Source: Micropterix aruncella (taxonomy: Eukaryota > Arthropoda > Insecta > Lepidoptera > Micropterigidae). Taken from it: DNA of 64,000 nt. Below the pieces are notes generated by a model, which was not told the DNA's origin, ran no database searches, and saw only the letters and a list, made by a program, of their open reading frames with translations. Of the stretch, positions 1 through 10,037 are shown in pieces (positions within the stretch are counted from its first letter, which is position 1; every line of letters starts with the position of its first letter). The stretch is from the NCBI GenBank assembly GCA_944548615.1, contig OX155957.1:21372035-21436034 (forward strand), written 5' to 3'. The translations under genes were made by a program, and so were the position numbers.

Positions 1-205
1 ATTGTTTTAAAAAAAACTAACTTTACCTACCAAATTGTAAGTGTTTGACGTATCTTTAAATGTCTATATCTTGCTTATTTATTGAGGCCGAAAAAAGATT
101 ATTGCAGTTTCGGATTCAGCGGGATGAATATAGTCGGGTGACATTAAAACATCAACAATGTAGAAAAGGTATTATTACTAGAATAGTATTACTCCAAGAA
201 ACGCT
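1..205. repeat. diverged dispersed repeat in fizzy intron
   Basis: AT-rich sequence downstream of the fizzy exon donor, so intronic. It shares landmarks with 43250-43470: a run of A followed by ACTAAC, then CTATATCTTG, then GGTGAC..AAAACATC and AATGTAGAA in the same order. A weaker third match lies at 5180-5280 (AAACATCAAGAATGTAG). I do not recognise the family and see no coding potential. Confidence 0.4.
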
Positions 206-269
206 GATAAAGACATTTTAGGTGAACAAGCCTGTAAATAAATAAATGATTTTCATGAACAAAGCTTAC

Positions 270-549
270 CGGGCGACTTATTCGATGGCGTCCTCTTCTT
301 ATTCGGAGTCTTGGAAGAGACACTTGTATTACTGCTTGGATTTGAAGACAATGAAAGCTTCTGCAGCGATATATTAGAGCTTTGATTCAAAATGCAGGAG
401 GCATTTTTCTGAAGCGAAGTATTGGCGCTTTTCATATTGTCCGAGCTCTTTGAGTTCTTTTTGGCCCATCTTTGCAAAGGGCCACGCGTCACGGGCCCAT
501 CCATCGCAAGCAGGCTGTTGATTTCATTCAAATAGTTGAACTGGGCCAT
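270..549 (-). CDS. fzy: fizzy/Cdc20, first coding exon (partial gene)
   Basis: Cdc20 activates the anaphase-promoting complex and recruits substrates through a C-terminal WD40 propeller. This exon encodes the N-terminal tail: it begins MAQFNYLNEI, as Cdc20 proteins do (MAQF/MSQF), then has DGPVTRGPLQRWAKK, the conserved (A/G)P..RW.+K motif, a Ser/Asn-rich linker, and TPNKKRTPSNKSPG, the stretch just before the C box (DRYIP) in the family. The C box and WD40 repeats must be in exons left of the window. The exon ends in a donor (CCCG|GTAAGC, GT at 269-268). The Met at 549-547 is the likely start; the open frame upstream has only a TTG. No break is seen. Confidence 0.82.
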
Positions 550-2000
550 CGCCAAACTTTCCAAAATTATCCCAGAAAAACAGTCAACTATGGCGGTTCG
601 AAAATCGTTTACGCGTCGCGAGATTGAAACAAATGAGCACTGCAGTTATTATAATATAATAAATTAAACATCAGTATTAAACTTATAATAAATTAGCCAA
701 ACGTCGTCCGTTAAAACATGTAATGTAATTTATTGAAAACCCGTGCACGGCGTGTCAAAATTAATTTGAATCGTCCGTCCGTTACAAAGTGTCGCCCATT
801 ATTATATTATCTTTGGTGTTGCCTTTCTTCATAATCAATTCGTTCATGCCCCATCAAACTTGCAGAAGGCAAATTTGCAGACGGCAATCTTGCAGACGGC
901 ATTCTTGCAGGCGGCAGTTTTGCAGAAGGCAATCTTGCAGAAGGCAGTTTTGCAAATGTCAAACTGACGTTTCGAGAACCTAACCTAACCTAACAGAAAA
1001 ACTTAAAACATTTTTTTGTAATGTTTAGTTTGATGTACTAAATCATCCACTACAAGGATGCCGGTAATTAATGTCACTTCGATTTTAGGGAAAGAAAAAC
1101 CTAACCTAACCTAACCTAACAGAAAAACTTAAAACTTTTAGTTTGATGTACTGAAGGTTGCCGCCTGCAAGGTTGCCGACTGCAAGGTTGCCTCCTGCAA
1201 ATCTGCCCTCAACAAATTTGGAGCTGTCAAAAGTGACATTTTTGCAAGTTTGCCGCATGCAAAACTGGCGCCCCCCCATAATATCCAAAATGTATAAAAT
1301 GATCAGTGTTTATAATAGTGGATTGAAACGGAAAGGGAAAGAGCCTCGAAAGCTCGAGGTTTTAGTATCTAGGCGCCCATGAACGCACTCGATATTTTAT
1401 TTCCCAAAAATTTATATTATTTATATACACAAAACAAAACCGTATGATTTTTCACGTGATTTTTTGGTATTTTAGAATGTATTTCTAGTGAATCATAATA
1501 AAAACATTAAAGTATCGCACTAATTATGAAATAGTAACACCGACACCGAAACGTCAAATCGCGAAGTAAACCCACAAGCAGACCTAAGCTGGATGAAGCT
1601 AGCAATATAATTTTTGGCAATCGTTTCGGAACTACCCAATCAGAAACATTTATAGAGAAGTTTGTTCAGCACTGGCATTTAAAAATGCAGGAAACCAACA
1701 TTACAGATTGGGAATATAAATATCGTCGGTAGGTATGTACGTTAATTTAGTAGTCCGAGCCTGCTATAATATTAAACGTCCGCTCAAAAATTAAATCTAA
1801 ACTCACCGGACATGCGGCTGGTCAAATTTAGAAGTTAATTTTAATTCTCAAGTTAATTATAATATTAAAATATGAAACATTTCGCCGAGCGCCATCCGAT
1901 GTTTGTTTTGGTTTGTTTGCTAGGTTCCGATTTGTTGTTATAATTGTTGGACGTTGAAAAATATCTGGAAATCGTGAAAAATTAATAAACTTAGTTAAAG
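550..2000. other. divergent intergenic region, fizzy / zinc finger gene
   Basis: About 1.45 kb between two genes transcribed away from each other, so it should hold both promoters and 5' UTRs. I cannot point to a convincing TATA box or initiator. It contains a 15-bp minisatellite, two telomere-like tracts and an inverted, diverged copy of the minisatellite. A small stem (CCTCGA/TCGAGG) lies near 1345-1360. The remainder (1380-2000) shows no recognised feature. Confidence 0.5.
860..1260. repeat. 15-bp minisatellite, telomere-like tracts and inverted arm
   Basis: From 860 to 960 six 15-bp units of the form TTGCAGAAGGCAATC follow each other, then a partial unit. At 1153-1260 related units occur in the opposite sense (CTGCAAGGTTGCC). 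Between them, (CCTAA)n tracts lie at about 978-994 and 1100-1120. A segment ending CAGAAAAACTTAAAAC...TTTAGTTTGATGTACT occurs twice (about 978-1040 and 1100-1155). Any protein reading of the array (CRRQ repeats) is an artefact of the 15-bp period. Confidence 0.75.
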
Positions 2001-2153
2001 ATGACATGTTTGGAAAGAAACTGTGAAGAATCTGCAGATTTTTGCCAATGTTGCACGTCAACCAAGCAGTTGCGAAATATCCTGGGTCGGTACGAGTGCG
2101 AGAATGGCGTCGAAAACTACATTGATATGTTGAAGTATTCGTTTTCATTGCAT
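2001..2153 (+). CDS. ZAD-C2H2 zinc finger protein, exon 1
   Basis: First of three exons (2001-2153, 6080-6287, 9080-9933) that join in frame to a 404-aa protein. The family binds DNA through C2H2 fingers and dimerises through an N-terminal ZAD domain; most members are nuclear transcription or chromatin factors. Exon 1 encodes 51 residues with the first ZAD cysteine pair (FCQCC) and the helical stretch that follows, and ends in phase 0 at a CAT|GTAAGC donor. A TAA three codons upstream of the ATG supports the start. No one-to-one orthologue can be named. ZAD genes expand rapidly in insects, so lineage-specific function is likely. Confidence 0.8.
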
Positions 2154-2397
2154 GTAAGCTTGTATTAGAGATGGCCTTTCAGTATTTATGCAGTTTAGCA
2201 AACTTTACGGAATTATACTAACATAGGTGTACCTACCTCGTCTAGTTTAAAAAAAAATCTACCCAATTCGATCATTTTAATGCTAAATTTGATATGCTGG
2301 GGCCACACTAACGGGAAACGCCGTTGCTTATCGCGATAATGGACGTTTAACGTTGGTGTAGCCACGACTTACGGTGATAATTTTACAATGGCATATT

Positions 2398-3185
2398 TTT
2401 CAATTTCAATTTTCAATTTCAATTTATTTCCAAAAAAAAATCTTAACAGATTGTAGAAACTTAATATTTAGGTACATTTAAATTACAGTGTATTAGTCCG
2501 TTTTTACAATATTTAAATTTATCACCACGTACATACAGTTACTTCATTATTGCTTTTAGGGCATCCAAATCATTTTTAAGATTTATTTACTAAAACCACA
2601 AATTAAAATAATCGATAAAAATAATCAAGAAATTAAAATCAGAAAAAGTCAGAATAATTAAAAAATGCTACTTAAAATTGTCAAAAAAATGGCCAAAAAA
2701 TTTGAAAAATTATTTAAAATTAACAAACTCATCGATCGAGTAAAAAGCTTTGTCTAATAAGAATTCTTTAAGTAACTTTTTGAATAAGCTTTCCACTTGA
2801 ATAGTTTTTAACCTTTCCGGTAGCCTGTTAAAGTAATATGGCCCGGAGTATTTTGTTTCTTGCCTTGCTGTGTTTAGTTTAATACATGGTATAAAAAATG
2901 TTTAATTTATTTCTCGTATTTTTAGTATGTGTATCTGAAAACTTTTTATAATGTGTTTCTTTATTCTTAAAAAACTCAGTCAGTAACTTAAAGAGATATA
3001 GTGAGGTTACGGTGAGGATTCTTAGCCTTTTAAAAATGGGTCGACACGACTCTTCCCTTTTCACCTTTGCAATTATTCGCACTGCTCTCTTTTGGAGTAT
3101 AAATATTGGTTCCCTATGACAAGCATAACAATTTCCCCAGATCGTAATGGCATAACATAAATAAGATACAATTTTAAGTACCTAC
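2398..3185 (-). pseudogene. LINE ORF2 C-terminal remnant with 3' end
   Basis: On the minus strand a degraded frame reads as the post-RT region of a Jockey/CR1-like retrotransposon: FILQKRAVRIIAKV, then IFKRLRILTV, and after stops and frameshifts FNRLPERLKT. The 3' end is at about 2398, where the plus strand has a run of TTTCAATTTCAATT (a short tandem tail). It may be the 3' part of the element whose ORF1 lies at 4030-4756 in the same orientation, with most of ORF2 lost and a hAT element between them. Confidence 0.6.
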
Positions 3186-3201
3186 AGTAATATCTTTAAA
3201 C

Positions 3202-3964
3202 TAGGGACGGGCACCCACCGGAGTTGAAACCCACAGGTTATAACCTATTTCCGCCCGGGTTATAATTGCTGTAACCCAGGTGGAAATGCGGGACGCCTGC
3301 AGATTTTTTTTTTAATAAAAAAACTTATTGGTATTTTACTACTTTTTATTTTAAAATGAAAAACATGACAAAATTATTACTAATAATAAGTAGATACTAT
3401 AATAAGACTATTACTAATATTATTACTAATAATAAGCAGTTGTTTTATATTTGTCGGAGGAGCAAATTTGGTTCAGAATATCGGGTCTAGTTTTTAAGTA
3501 AGAATGGAGCTGATTACATGATTTATTAATGTTAGTCTTGACAATCAAAATGGCTTTCAAAACTGCGACACTTAACTGTGTTTTTTCGCTTGTGCATATT
3601 TTATTCATTAGAGAAAAAACTCTTTCGACAGGTGCATTACTTCCAGGCAGACATAAAACATACTCAATAATTATACAAAAGTTAGTACAGTTGAGATTGT
3701 TATCACGGAAGTGTTTGAACTACTCCACGCAACGGTCTACAGCTGCAACATTCTCAGAATTCCAGCTTGTGATTTTGTCATCTTTTGGGCTTACATTATC
3801 TTTTGGTGTGTTTGCGAAATCGGGAAATTTTTGCTCTCGCTGGGGACAGCGGGACAGACAGCCTGAAAGCAGCGGGGCTGTCCCGCCCAAAGCGGGACGT
3901 ATGGTCACAGTTATAGTTATAACCGACATGTGGGTTTTAACCCGTGTGGTTACACCCATCTTTA
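3202..3964 (-). mobile_element. internally deleted hAT element with degenerate TIRs
   Basis: The minus strand encodes a hAT C-terminal (dimerisation) segment: LPGSNAPVERVFSLMNKI, with the hallmark ER of this domain, followed by TSEKTQLSVAVLKA and a region ending ICSSDKY; a stop at about 3717 interrupts it upstream. The ends are similar in inverted orientation (TAGGGACGGGCACCCACC on the left; TAAAGATGGGTG from the right, then shared AAACCCACA and GGTTATAAC). Flanks CTTTAAAC (3194-3201) and CTTTAAGT (3965-3972) look like a decayed 8-bp target duplication, the hAT length. At 763 bp it is non-autonomous. Confidence 0.65.
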
Positions 3965-4029
3965 CTTTAAGTGAATTTGCATTATTATTATTTTTTACAC
4001 ATATGTAATTTTATTTAAATTTTACATTC

Positions 4030-4756
4030 ATGAAATACAGTGGAACATTAACGCCAATTTTATTGCCAAGAATGGGCACGTAGGTGGACCAACGAACATT
4101 GTCAATATCGTCCATTGATACTTCACAATTTATGAAAGATCCAATCTTCATGATGATGTCACCTAGATTTTAGTATTCCTCGGGAACTCCTCTAATTTCG
4201 ATCTCTAGTTTTCTTTGGTCCTGTTCATAATTGTCGTTCTTATATTTCAAAAGCGATAATTCCTTTTGTAGCTCTGCATTGGACTTTTGTAAAATGGGAA
4301 TGTTCGCAATTTCTTTCTCCATAACATCGTTTTTTTTTTCTACCAGGAAATCATAACAATTCGAGAGAAAATCGGTTGTATTTAAAAGGTCATAATTTTG
4401 CTTTTATAAAACTCGGACAGTTTATCATCAATGTACGATATTATCGTCTCCTTGTGGTTGCCTAGTTGTTTATCGATCAATATGTTTAGTCCGTCAATAT
4501 CAATCACGTTGGATTTTCCAGCTATGTCTGACGGTGAACTTGTTGTCGAAATGGAAGGTGAAAGGATATTTCTTGCATGTCTAGTATCCAAAATCCTACA
4601 TTTATCACAGAGCCACTGAGCTATTTTTTTTTCGTTTAGGCGAGTATAGTCTATTTTTGACATGTTTGCGCAGGAATAATGTAACTGTAACCTGTCATGT
4701 GCGCAAGCTAGTCTGTCCTTATTTGCCAATCGTTTGGAACATTTCTTGCAATTCAT
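4030..4756 (-). pseudogene. LINE ORF1 protein with PHD-like finger
   Basis: The reading frame starts MNCKKCSKRL and has spaced Cys/His residues (C..C, CAHD, H..C, CDKC) as in the PHD-like zinc finger heading many insect LINE ORF1 proteins. It continues past position 4382 through a coiled-coil-like stretch into QRKLEIEIRGVPEEY, resembling the nucleic-acid-binding C-terminal domain of such ORF1 proteins, then stops. The first part (124 aa) is open and later parts are broken. The segment 4760-5060 upstream may be its 5' UTR. Clade not decided. Confidence 0.6.
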
Positions 4757-5339
4757 GTTGACTTTTCAGTTTCCTTTGTTCTATGTGTTGTCCGATTTAA
4801 AAATTTATTGTTCGCTCTCTTTAGTCCGCTGTGTGGTCGAGAACAAGTATTCAGTAAAAAAAAGTACCTTAAATAGTTTCACTGTATCAGGGGACTGGGC
4901 AAGAGGATGATAATTCAGCACTTCAATATTGCAGGTCGCAGCTGCAGAGTGCAACAAAAAAACCGCCCTGAATGATGTGTTTTTGTTATTGGCCTGGCTG
5001 CGTTGGCATGATATCCACACAAGAATACACTTCAATTCAGAGAAATTCCTCGTAACTGTGTCAGTATGGGATTTTGAGGGATAACACTTGAGGCGAATAG
5101 TTATTTATAGGATTAGGAGAGGATTGAAAAAATCGTAGGAAATTAGGAACACTGGACGTGACCGTTCGACTTGACGCTCGGGAAGGGGATTGATATTGAA
5201 ACATCAAGAATGTAGATGAGGTAGCTATATTAGAATAATTTATAATAGAATGATTCCTAAACACCTATATGACGCTAGGTTTAGTTAATTTATTTTAAAA
5301 GCTTCACAAACACCTATTTGGTAGTAGTTTGTTATTTTT

Positions 5340-6035
5340 TTTAATTTGGCAGACTTGGCTAAACTGCATATATTCGGGCCTTTCCTTTGAATATTTTGTG
5401 CGGGATGGCTCTAAAGGCAAAAAACATTTAACTACAAAACCTTTCTCAATAATCGAGAAAGCTACGGATTGGATTCTGGAGGTTGATTCGGTCTCTAAGC
5501 AGTTTTTTTTTCAGTTTCCCTGAAAGTCTCGGATGCACAGCCCTCCGTCCAGATATAACTCTTTACTCTCTATCTTGGAAGGTGGCTCTTATTGTAGAAT
5601 TAACTGTTCCATGGGAATCAAATATCCCAAAAGACCACGAGTACAAATTAAATAAATACCATGATCTCGCAAATGCCGTAACCCGGAACGGCTTCACTGT
5701 TCACCTTCACGCGGTGGAAGTTGGCGCTCGTGGCCTGCCAGCTAAATCTCTATTTCACCTCTTTAAAGATCTTGGCCTTTCCAGAAAAATAATCAACTCT
5801 TTCTTAGAAAAATTATCTAAAACTGCGATTTGCGCATCTCAAATTCTATGGCTTCGAAGGGGGAGTGAATGGGTGGCAAGGTGAACGCTCACATGTGGCA
5901 AGACAGCTGTCCTAAACCTACCACAGCCGGTTCGTAAGTCCGGAATCCACTGCTCACCCCCCAGAAGTGTAAAAAATTGTATTATGATGGGCCCGACTCC
6001 GGTCGGTGAATTCCATGGCAGCTCCGTTTGTATTT
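5340..6035 (+). pseudogene. RLE-type non-LTR retrotransposon, copy A
   Basis: This carries the C-terminal region of a LINE ORF: LEVDSVSKQ, then after a frameshift at a T run (about 5503-5512) GCTALRPDITLYSL, VELTVPWESN, KLNKYHDLANAV, AVEVGARGLPAKSL and ILWLRRGSEW. The RPD and VELTVPWE blocks are typical of the restriction-like endonuclease that follows the RT in R2/R4/NeSL-like LINEs. A 3' UTR follows (CACATGTGGCAAGACAGCTG ... CCATGGCAGCTCCGTTTG) and ends about 45 bp before the acceptor of zinc finger exon 2. It is 5' truncated. Copies B, C and D are listed separately. Confidence 0.7.
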
Positions 6036-6079
6036 ATTGAAGAATCATCCAGAAAATGCAATTAAATCTTTTCTTTCAG

Positions 6080-6287
6080 TTAAAACATTCTTTCAATCAA
6101 ATGTATATTTGTTTTGAATGCGTGGATAAACTAAGAGCAGCTTTCAATTTCCGTGAGCAAGTGGAACGATCACAAGAATCGATAGTGCAGGAAATAATTC
6201 AGGTCGAAGAGCGTAAAAGGCTCGCTGCGCAAGAAAAATTAAGTAATAAGACTGATGCCGAAGACCAAAAAATTGATTGCTTTGAAG
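6080..6287 (+). CDS. ZAD-C2H2 zinc finger protein, exon 2
   Basis: Begins after a TTTTCTTTCAG acceptor in phase 0 and ends in phase 1 at GAAG|GTACCT. It supplies the second half of the ZAD domain: HSFNQMYICFECVDKLRAA contains the second Cys pair (CFEC), completing the zinc site begun in exon 1, followed by a charged helix (REQVERSQESIVQEI) typical of the end of the domain. A Lys/Glu-rich linker follows. Confidence 0.8.
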
Positions 6288-6539
6288 GTACCTATTTAAC
6301 TTATTTGCTGCTCTCATAATAAATACTGATACTCTTTATTTCTGCGATGATTGCGGGCGGTTCTGTTACCTTTGTTGAATTTCACTTTTACTGGATGTTC
6401 GGTACTTGAAATTCATAACTCTGAATCAGTAAAATAAAAAAAATATTCTGGAGCTGCTATTTTTTTTAAAGAAGTTTTTGGATATTTAGCGAGGTATACT
6501 TGAAAAACTAAGTAAAGAAATCAATTTTTTTTTTTGGAA

Positions 6540-7190
6540 ACCTTTTTATTGAACATATTAGGAATTGGAATTAATTCGTTGTATTTTTTTAACGAATATT
6601 TTTTTTTCACATAAATTAAGGTATTGCCCATCGCTTTCTACTACTTTTGATCATCTTTCGGGCAGGGTATGAATACCTTAGTTTAGTTAGTTTTTTTTTC
6701 CTGGGCTATTTCCCGCACTTGGCCTCTTGATTGGGCCGTTGTGCGTGGCTCATGTTTCTATTTATGTTACTCCAGCCAACCCAGGCTGTCCCAGAAGGTT
6801 AGCAGCCTGTTTGGGTTGCTACAGGCCTCCGGGAGAGATGCTGGAGATTGTAGTATTCTTGCCCGTTGCTCTGCCACGCTCCTGCATTCCATGAGCACAT
6901 GCTGTGGCGTTTCTTCTTCCTCCACGCATCCTCTGCATAGAGGGCTGTCTGTCACACCTTCGGGCAAGGTATGAATACCGAATACCTTGTCGGAAGAACA
7001 CCTCGTCTTTAGATGCAATCCACGAATCGAGCCATTTTTGAAAATCTTCGTAAGAAATGAACTCTGCTACATCAAACAAAATAAATGGCAGTCGGAAGGA
7101 GCGATATCTGGAGAATACCGTGGGTGGGGTAGGATTTCCCGTTTAAGTGTTTTCAGGTATGTTTGTACCGGTTTTGCGACGTGCGGATGA
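6540..7190 (-). pseudogene. mariner transposase C-terminal remnant, interrupted
   Basis: Minus-strand reading gives landmark mariner segments over several frames: VAKPVQTYLKTLK, LPHPRYSPDIAPSDCHLF (the block holding the third catalytic Asp), KWLDSWIASKDEVFFRQGI, and on the far side of an insertion LPER then SKVVESDGQYL near the C-terminus. In-frame stops and frameshifts show it is dead. It is split by a LINE fragment at 6678-6958. Terminal repeats were not found. Confidence 0.75.
6678..6958 (-). mobile_element. LINE 3' fragment inserted into the mariner
   Basis: Bounded by a 21-nt direct repeat with one mismatch (6657-6677 and 6959-6979, TTCGGGCA(G/A)GGTATG...), which is mariner coding sequence duplicated on insertion. 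The minus strand reads LCRGCVEEEETPQHVLMECR and ends DSLGWLE-stop: the Cys/His knuckle after the RNase H domain in I/R1/Jockey-group LINEs. The 3' end faces 6678 with a short A-rich tail (GGAAAAAAAAACTAACTAAA on the minus strand). It is strongly 5' truncated. Confidence 0.75.
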
Positions 7191-7193
7191 AAC

Positions 7194-8459
7194 GTGATTA
7201 GAAACGTGCTTAGTCCATCTATGCTAAAAACGACCTACTACGCACTCGCACCGTCATTAATTACATACGGGCAGATAGGATGGGGTGGAGCGGCTAAATC
7301 AATTCTTGACCCGGTAATAAAAGCCCAAAAAGCCCTCATTAGGGATATTAATAAAAAACCGCTCCGTTTCCTATCCGACCAATTATTCACAGACTTTAAC
7401 GTAATGGACATCCGACAGTTGTACCTAAAAGCGGTTTTAATGTACTTCCAGAGGAATGACAGGACTGCGATATCTAAACTTCGGGACCATGGACATGAGA
7501 CTAGACATCGTTACAGACAACCTGAGGTAAAAATGAACACGACATATGGACAACGACATTATACTTTTCTAGCTCCGAGACTATACAATAAATTGAGAAT
7601 GGACATACCGACGACCGACTTACCATACCCTACTTTTCGAAGAGTGGTGATAAATTGGCTGCTAAATAAATCTAGGAAAGACTGCGAGGCGTTATTAAAA
7701 TCTCTTGAATGAACATATTTCTATTTATATATATATATTGTGCAAATTTACGGCTATATTGTATTGTATTGTAGTAGGTACCTAAAATCTTAATTAACTT
7801 CTATATTATATAATAAAATGGCATTGCAAATTGTCATTTTCTTTGATAAATAGTTATCAAGGCACTTTTGCATATGTAAATATATACTCATATTATCATA
7901 ATAATATTTTTTCTATTTTTTATTTTTTAAATTATCATATTATATGTATTTACTTCTTTATAATAATTTTTATTTATATATAAGTACTTTTAATATAAAT
8001 TCATGTAAAGTTTATGCGATAATCGTATCTATGTATGTATTATATTATATGTAAGAATATTTATTTATGAATATTTGAACAAAAATACCTTCTGTGTTTA
8101 ATTTGGTATCTTCAAAATTTTTAAATTTTAGAATAAAGTAACTACCCCCATCCTTGTAATTATTAATTGTAAATGCCATTGCAATATAAAGTTTTAAAAA
8201 AATATTAAAATAAAATGAAAACCTAAGAGCGGGTATATCATGCTCTTTCGGCAGGCAATATACGATTTCTGTTGGTACCACCTCGATACAGGTTATTCCT
8301 AGTGAGGTGGTAAACCACAAACTATTATTTCTGAATCTCTTTCCGAGTTAGGTAAATTAAAAAAACTGTTTAATTAATTATGAAATATTAGGCTAAGAGA
8401 ATGTTTTTGTAATCAAATGTATTTCTTATGGACTTAAATAAATAAAATAAATAAATAAA
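7194..8459 (+). pseudogene. CR1/Jockey-like LINE, ORF2 C-terminus and 3' UTR
   Basis: A 172-residue open frame (7194-7712) matches the post-RT thumb region of CR1/Jockey LINEs: TTYYALAPSLITYGQIGWGG, IKAQKALIRDINKKP, FNVMDIRQLYLKAVL and FLAPRLYNKL. RT palm motifs are absent, so it is 5' truncated. AT-rich sequence follows and ends in TTAAATAAATAAAATAAATA (about 8435-8457), which I take as the 3' tail; that would make a 0.75 kb UTR. A minus-strand frame at 8045-8320 is probably chance. Confidence 0.6.
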
Positions 8460-8560
8460 CCTGGCACACATGTTGACATATTCGATAAATTATAAAGTGT
8501 TGTTATTTACGATTCAAAAAGAGGATATGCACAGCAAATGGTGTTCAATGATAGCTGTTT

Positions 8561-8801
8561 ACTAACCAATCGAGAGACTGAAGTAATCTGGTCACAATTG
8601 GAAGTAAGGGCGTGAGTGTAAGCCCGCTCGGTAACACTGCTTACTATCTCGCGGTTAAGGCGTTGGCCTCTTACGGGCATGTGGCGGAGCTTGACGGTGG
8701 ACTGTTTTGTCCGAGTCTTCTGCGCTCACTCCAGGGAGATAGAACGACTAATCGTTAAAACTTCTTGAGGTGACGGGTTCGCCCATTGTAGTCGACAACT
8801 T
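8561..8801 (+). repeat. RepB copy 1, 5'-truncated, 9-nt target duplication
   Basis: Short copy of the GC-rich RepB family, from ACCAATCGAGAGACTG to GTAGTCGACAACT. It is flanked by the direct repeat TAGCTGTTT (8552-8560 and 8802-8810). Compared with copies 2 and 5 it lacks the 5' half but keeps the 3' end. Confidence 0.75.
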
Positions 8802-9079
8802 TAGCTGTTTTATGATGAATACCTACATTACTGCCGGCAACAACGAAATACTGTACTACCTATGCCATCTCTTGTAAAAAACGCTAGGAATTAATTCCAA
8901 CACCTAATATGTTTTCATATTTTCAAATATAGCAGTGCATGTTTATCATTATTATTATTATTTATTCTGGACGAGCAGCTTTGTTGATATGTCCATATCA
9001 AATCTTCTAGCTAAGCTAGTCATAAACAATATCAACGCATAATTATAGCGTAACCTATTTTGTAATTGTTGATTTCCAG

Positions 9080-9933
9080 ATGGACTTTATACTGACGTAA
9101 CTGAAATCGGAGCAGATAATACCAAAGATGAAGATCTTACAAAAACCACACCGCGTAAAAAACGAAAGAGCTCCGAACCGCGCAAAGACAAACTCCCGTA
9201 CAAACTGGACAGAAATAACCTGCAATGCCAAGAATGCCAAAAAATATTAATATGCTTCAAAGATTTGCAGAATCACATGCATACCCATTACCCGAATCAC
9301 GTCTGCCACATCTGCGGTAACTTTTTCGCCACCGAAGATTCTCTGAATAATCATTTGAGGCGGCTGCACGCCGAGCCGCGTTTCGAATGCCTAGAGTGCG
9401 GGAAGCGCTACAAGCAGCACCGCACGCTGACCGACCACGTGACCACGATCCACCGCGGCGAAAGACTAGTCTACAAGTGCACCAAATGCCCGCAGCAGTT
9501 TCCCACGTTCCACAAGCGCGTCACCCACATGATCTACGAGCACGGCCTGGCCGAGCGCCTGACGTACAAGTGCCAGGAGTGTCCGCGCGTGTTCGTGCAC
9601 TGCGGCGAGCTGCGCGCGCACGTGCGGCGCGACCACCGCATGGAGCGGCGCTTCCAGTGCGATAAGTGCCACTACGCCTTCTTTCAGAGGAAAATGCTCA
9701 ACGAGCACATGGTGTGCCATTCGGGCGAGCGCAACTTTCACTGCGAGGTTTGCTCCAAGTCGTTCGGCCGCAAAGACACTCTACGATGCCACATGAAAAC
9801 GCACGATGTATCAAAATCGTGCTTCGTCTGCGGGAAGAGTTTTACGTTGCTGAGCTCCTTGAAGAAGCACGAAAAGACGCATAATGTAGTAGCTAATCGG
9901 GCAAATATACCTGCAATAAATAGTCAACAGTGA
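9080..9933 (+). CDS. ZAD-C2H2 zinc finger protein, exon 3 (zinc fingers)
   Basis: Starts after GATTTCCAG in phase 1 (G|AT) and runs to TGA at 9931-9933. A basic linker (TPRKKRKSSEPRKDK, a plausible nuclear signal) is followed by eight consecutive C2H2 fingers, beginning LQCQECQ, HVCHICG, FECLECG, YKCTKCP, YKCQECP, FQCDKCH, FHCEVCS and KSCFVCG. All keep their Cys and His ligands. Some linkers are TGEKP-like (HSGERNFHC); others are longer. Codon third positions are strongly GC-rich from about 9370 to 9780, unlike the AT-rich flanks. No disruption is seen, so the gene appears functional. Confidence 0.9.
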
Positions 9934-9938
9934 ATAAA
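9933..9938 (+). terminator. polyadenylation signal AATAAA of zinc finger gene
   Basis: AATAAA begins on the last base of the TGA stop codon. If used, the 3' UTR is only some tens of bases. The next 80 bp are T-rich (TTTTATTATAGTTTATTTT) as expected near a cleavage site. Confidence 0.45.
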
Positions 9939-10037
9939 AACAGCGACGCCTCACTAGTAAAAGACCTAAACTGTATTTTTCAAGTTATTTCATTTTATTA
10001 TAGTTTATTTTCTGAGGAAAGAAGCGCATACCACTAA

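Noticed and set aside
789..983. Cys/Arg/Gln repeat protein
   Set aside because: Produced by a 15-bp minisatellite; ends where the array ends.
8561..8801. RepB as a tRNA-derived SINE
   Set aside because: A GGTTAAGGCGTTGG segment and a GGGTTCGCCC segment resemble A and B boxes but their spacing is far from that of a tRNA, and the unit is too long; not supported enough to call.
9387..9884. Frames overlapping the zinc finger exon in other phases and strand
   Set aside because: Arg/Ala-rich by-products of the GC-rich finger array; the C2H2 frame is the coding one.
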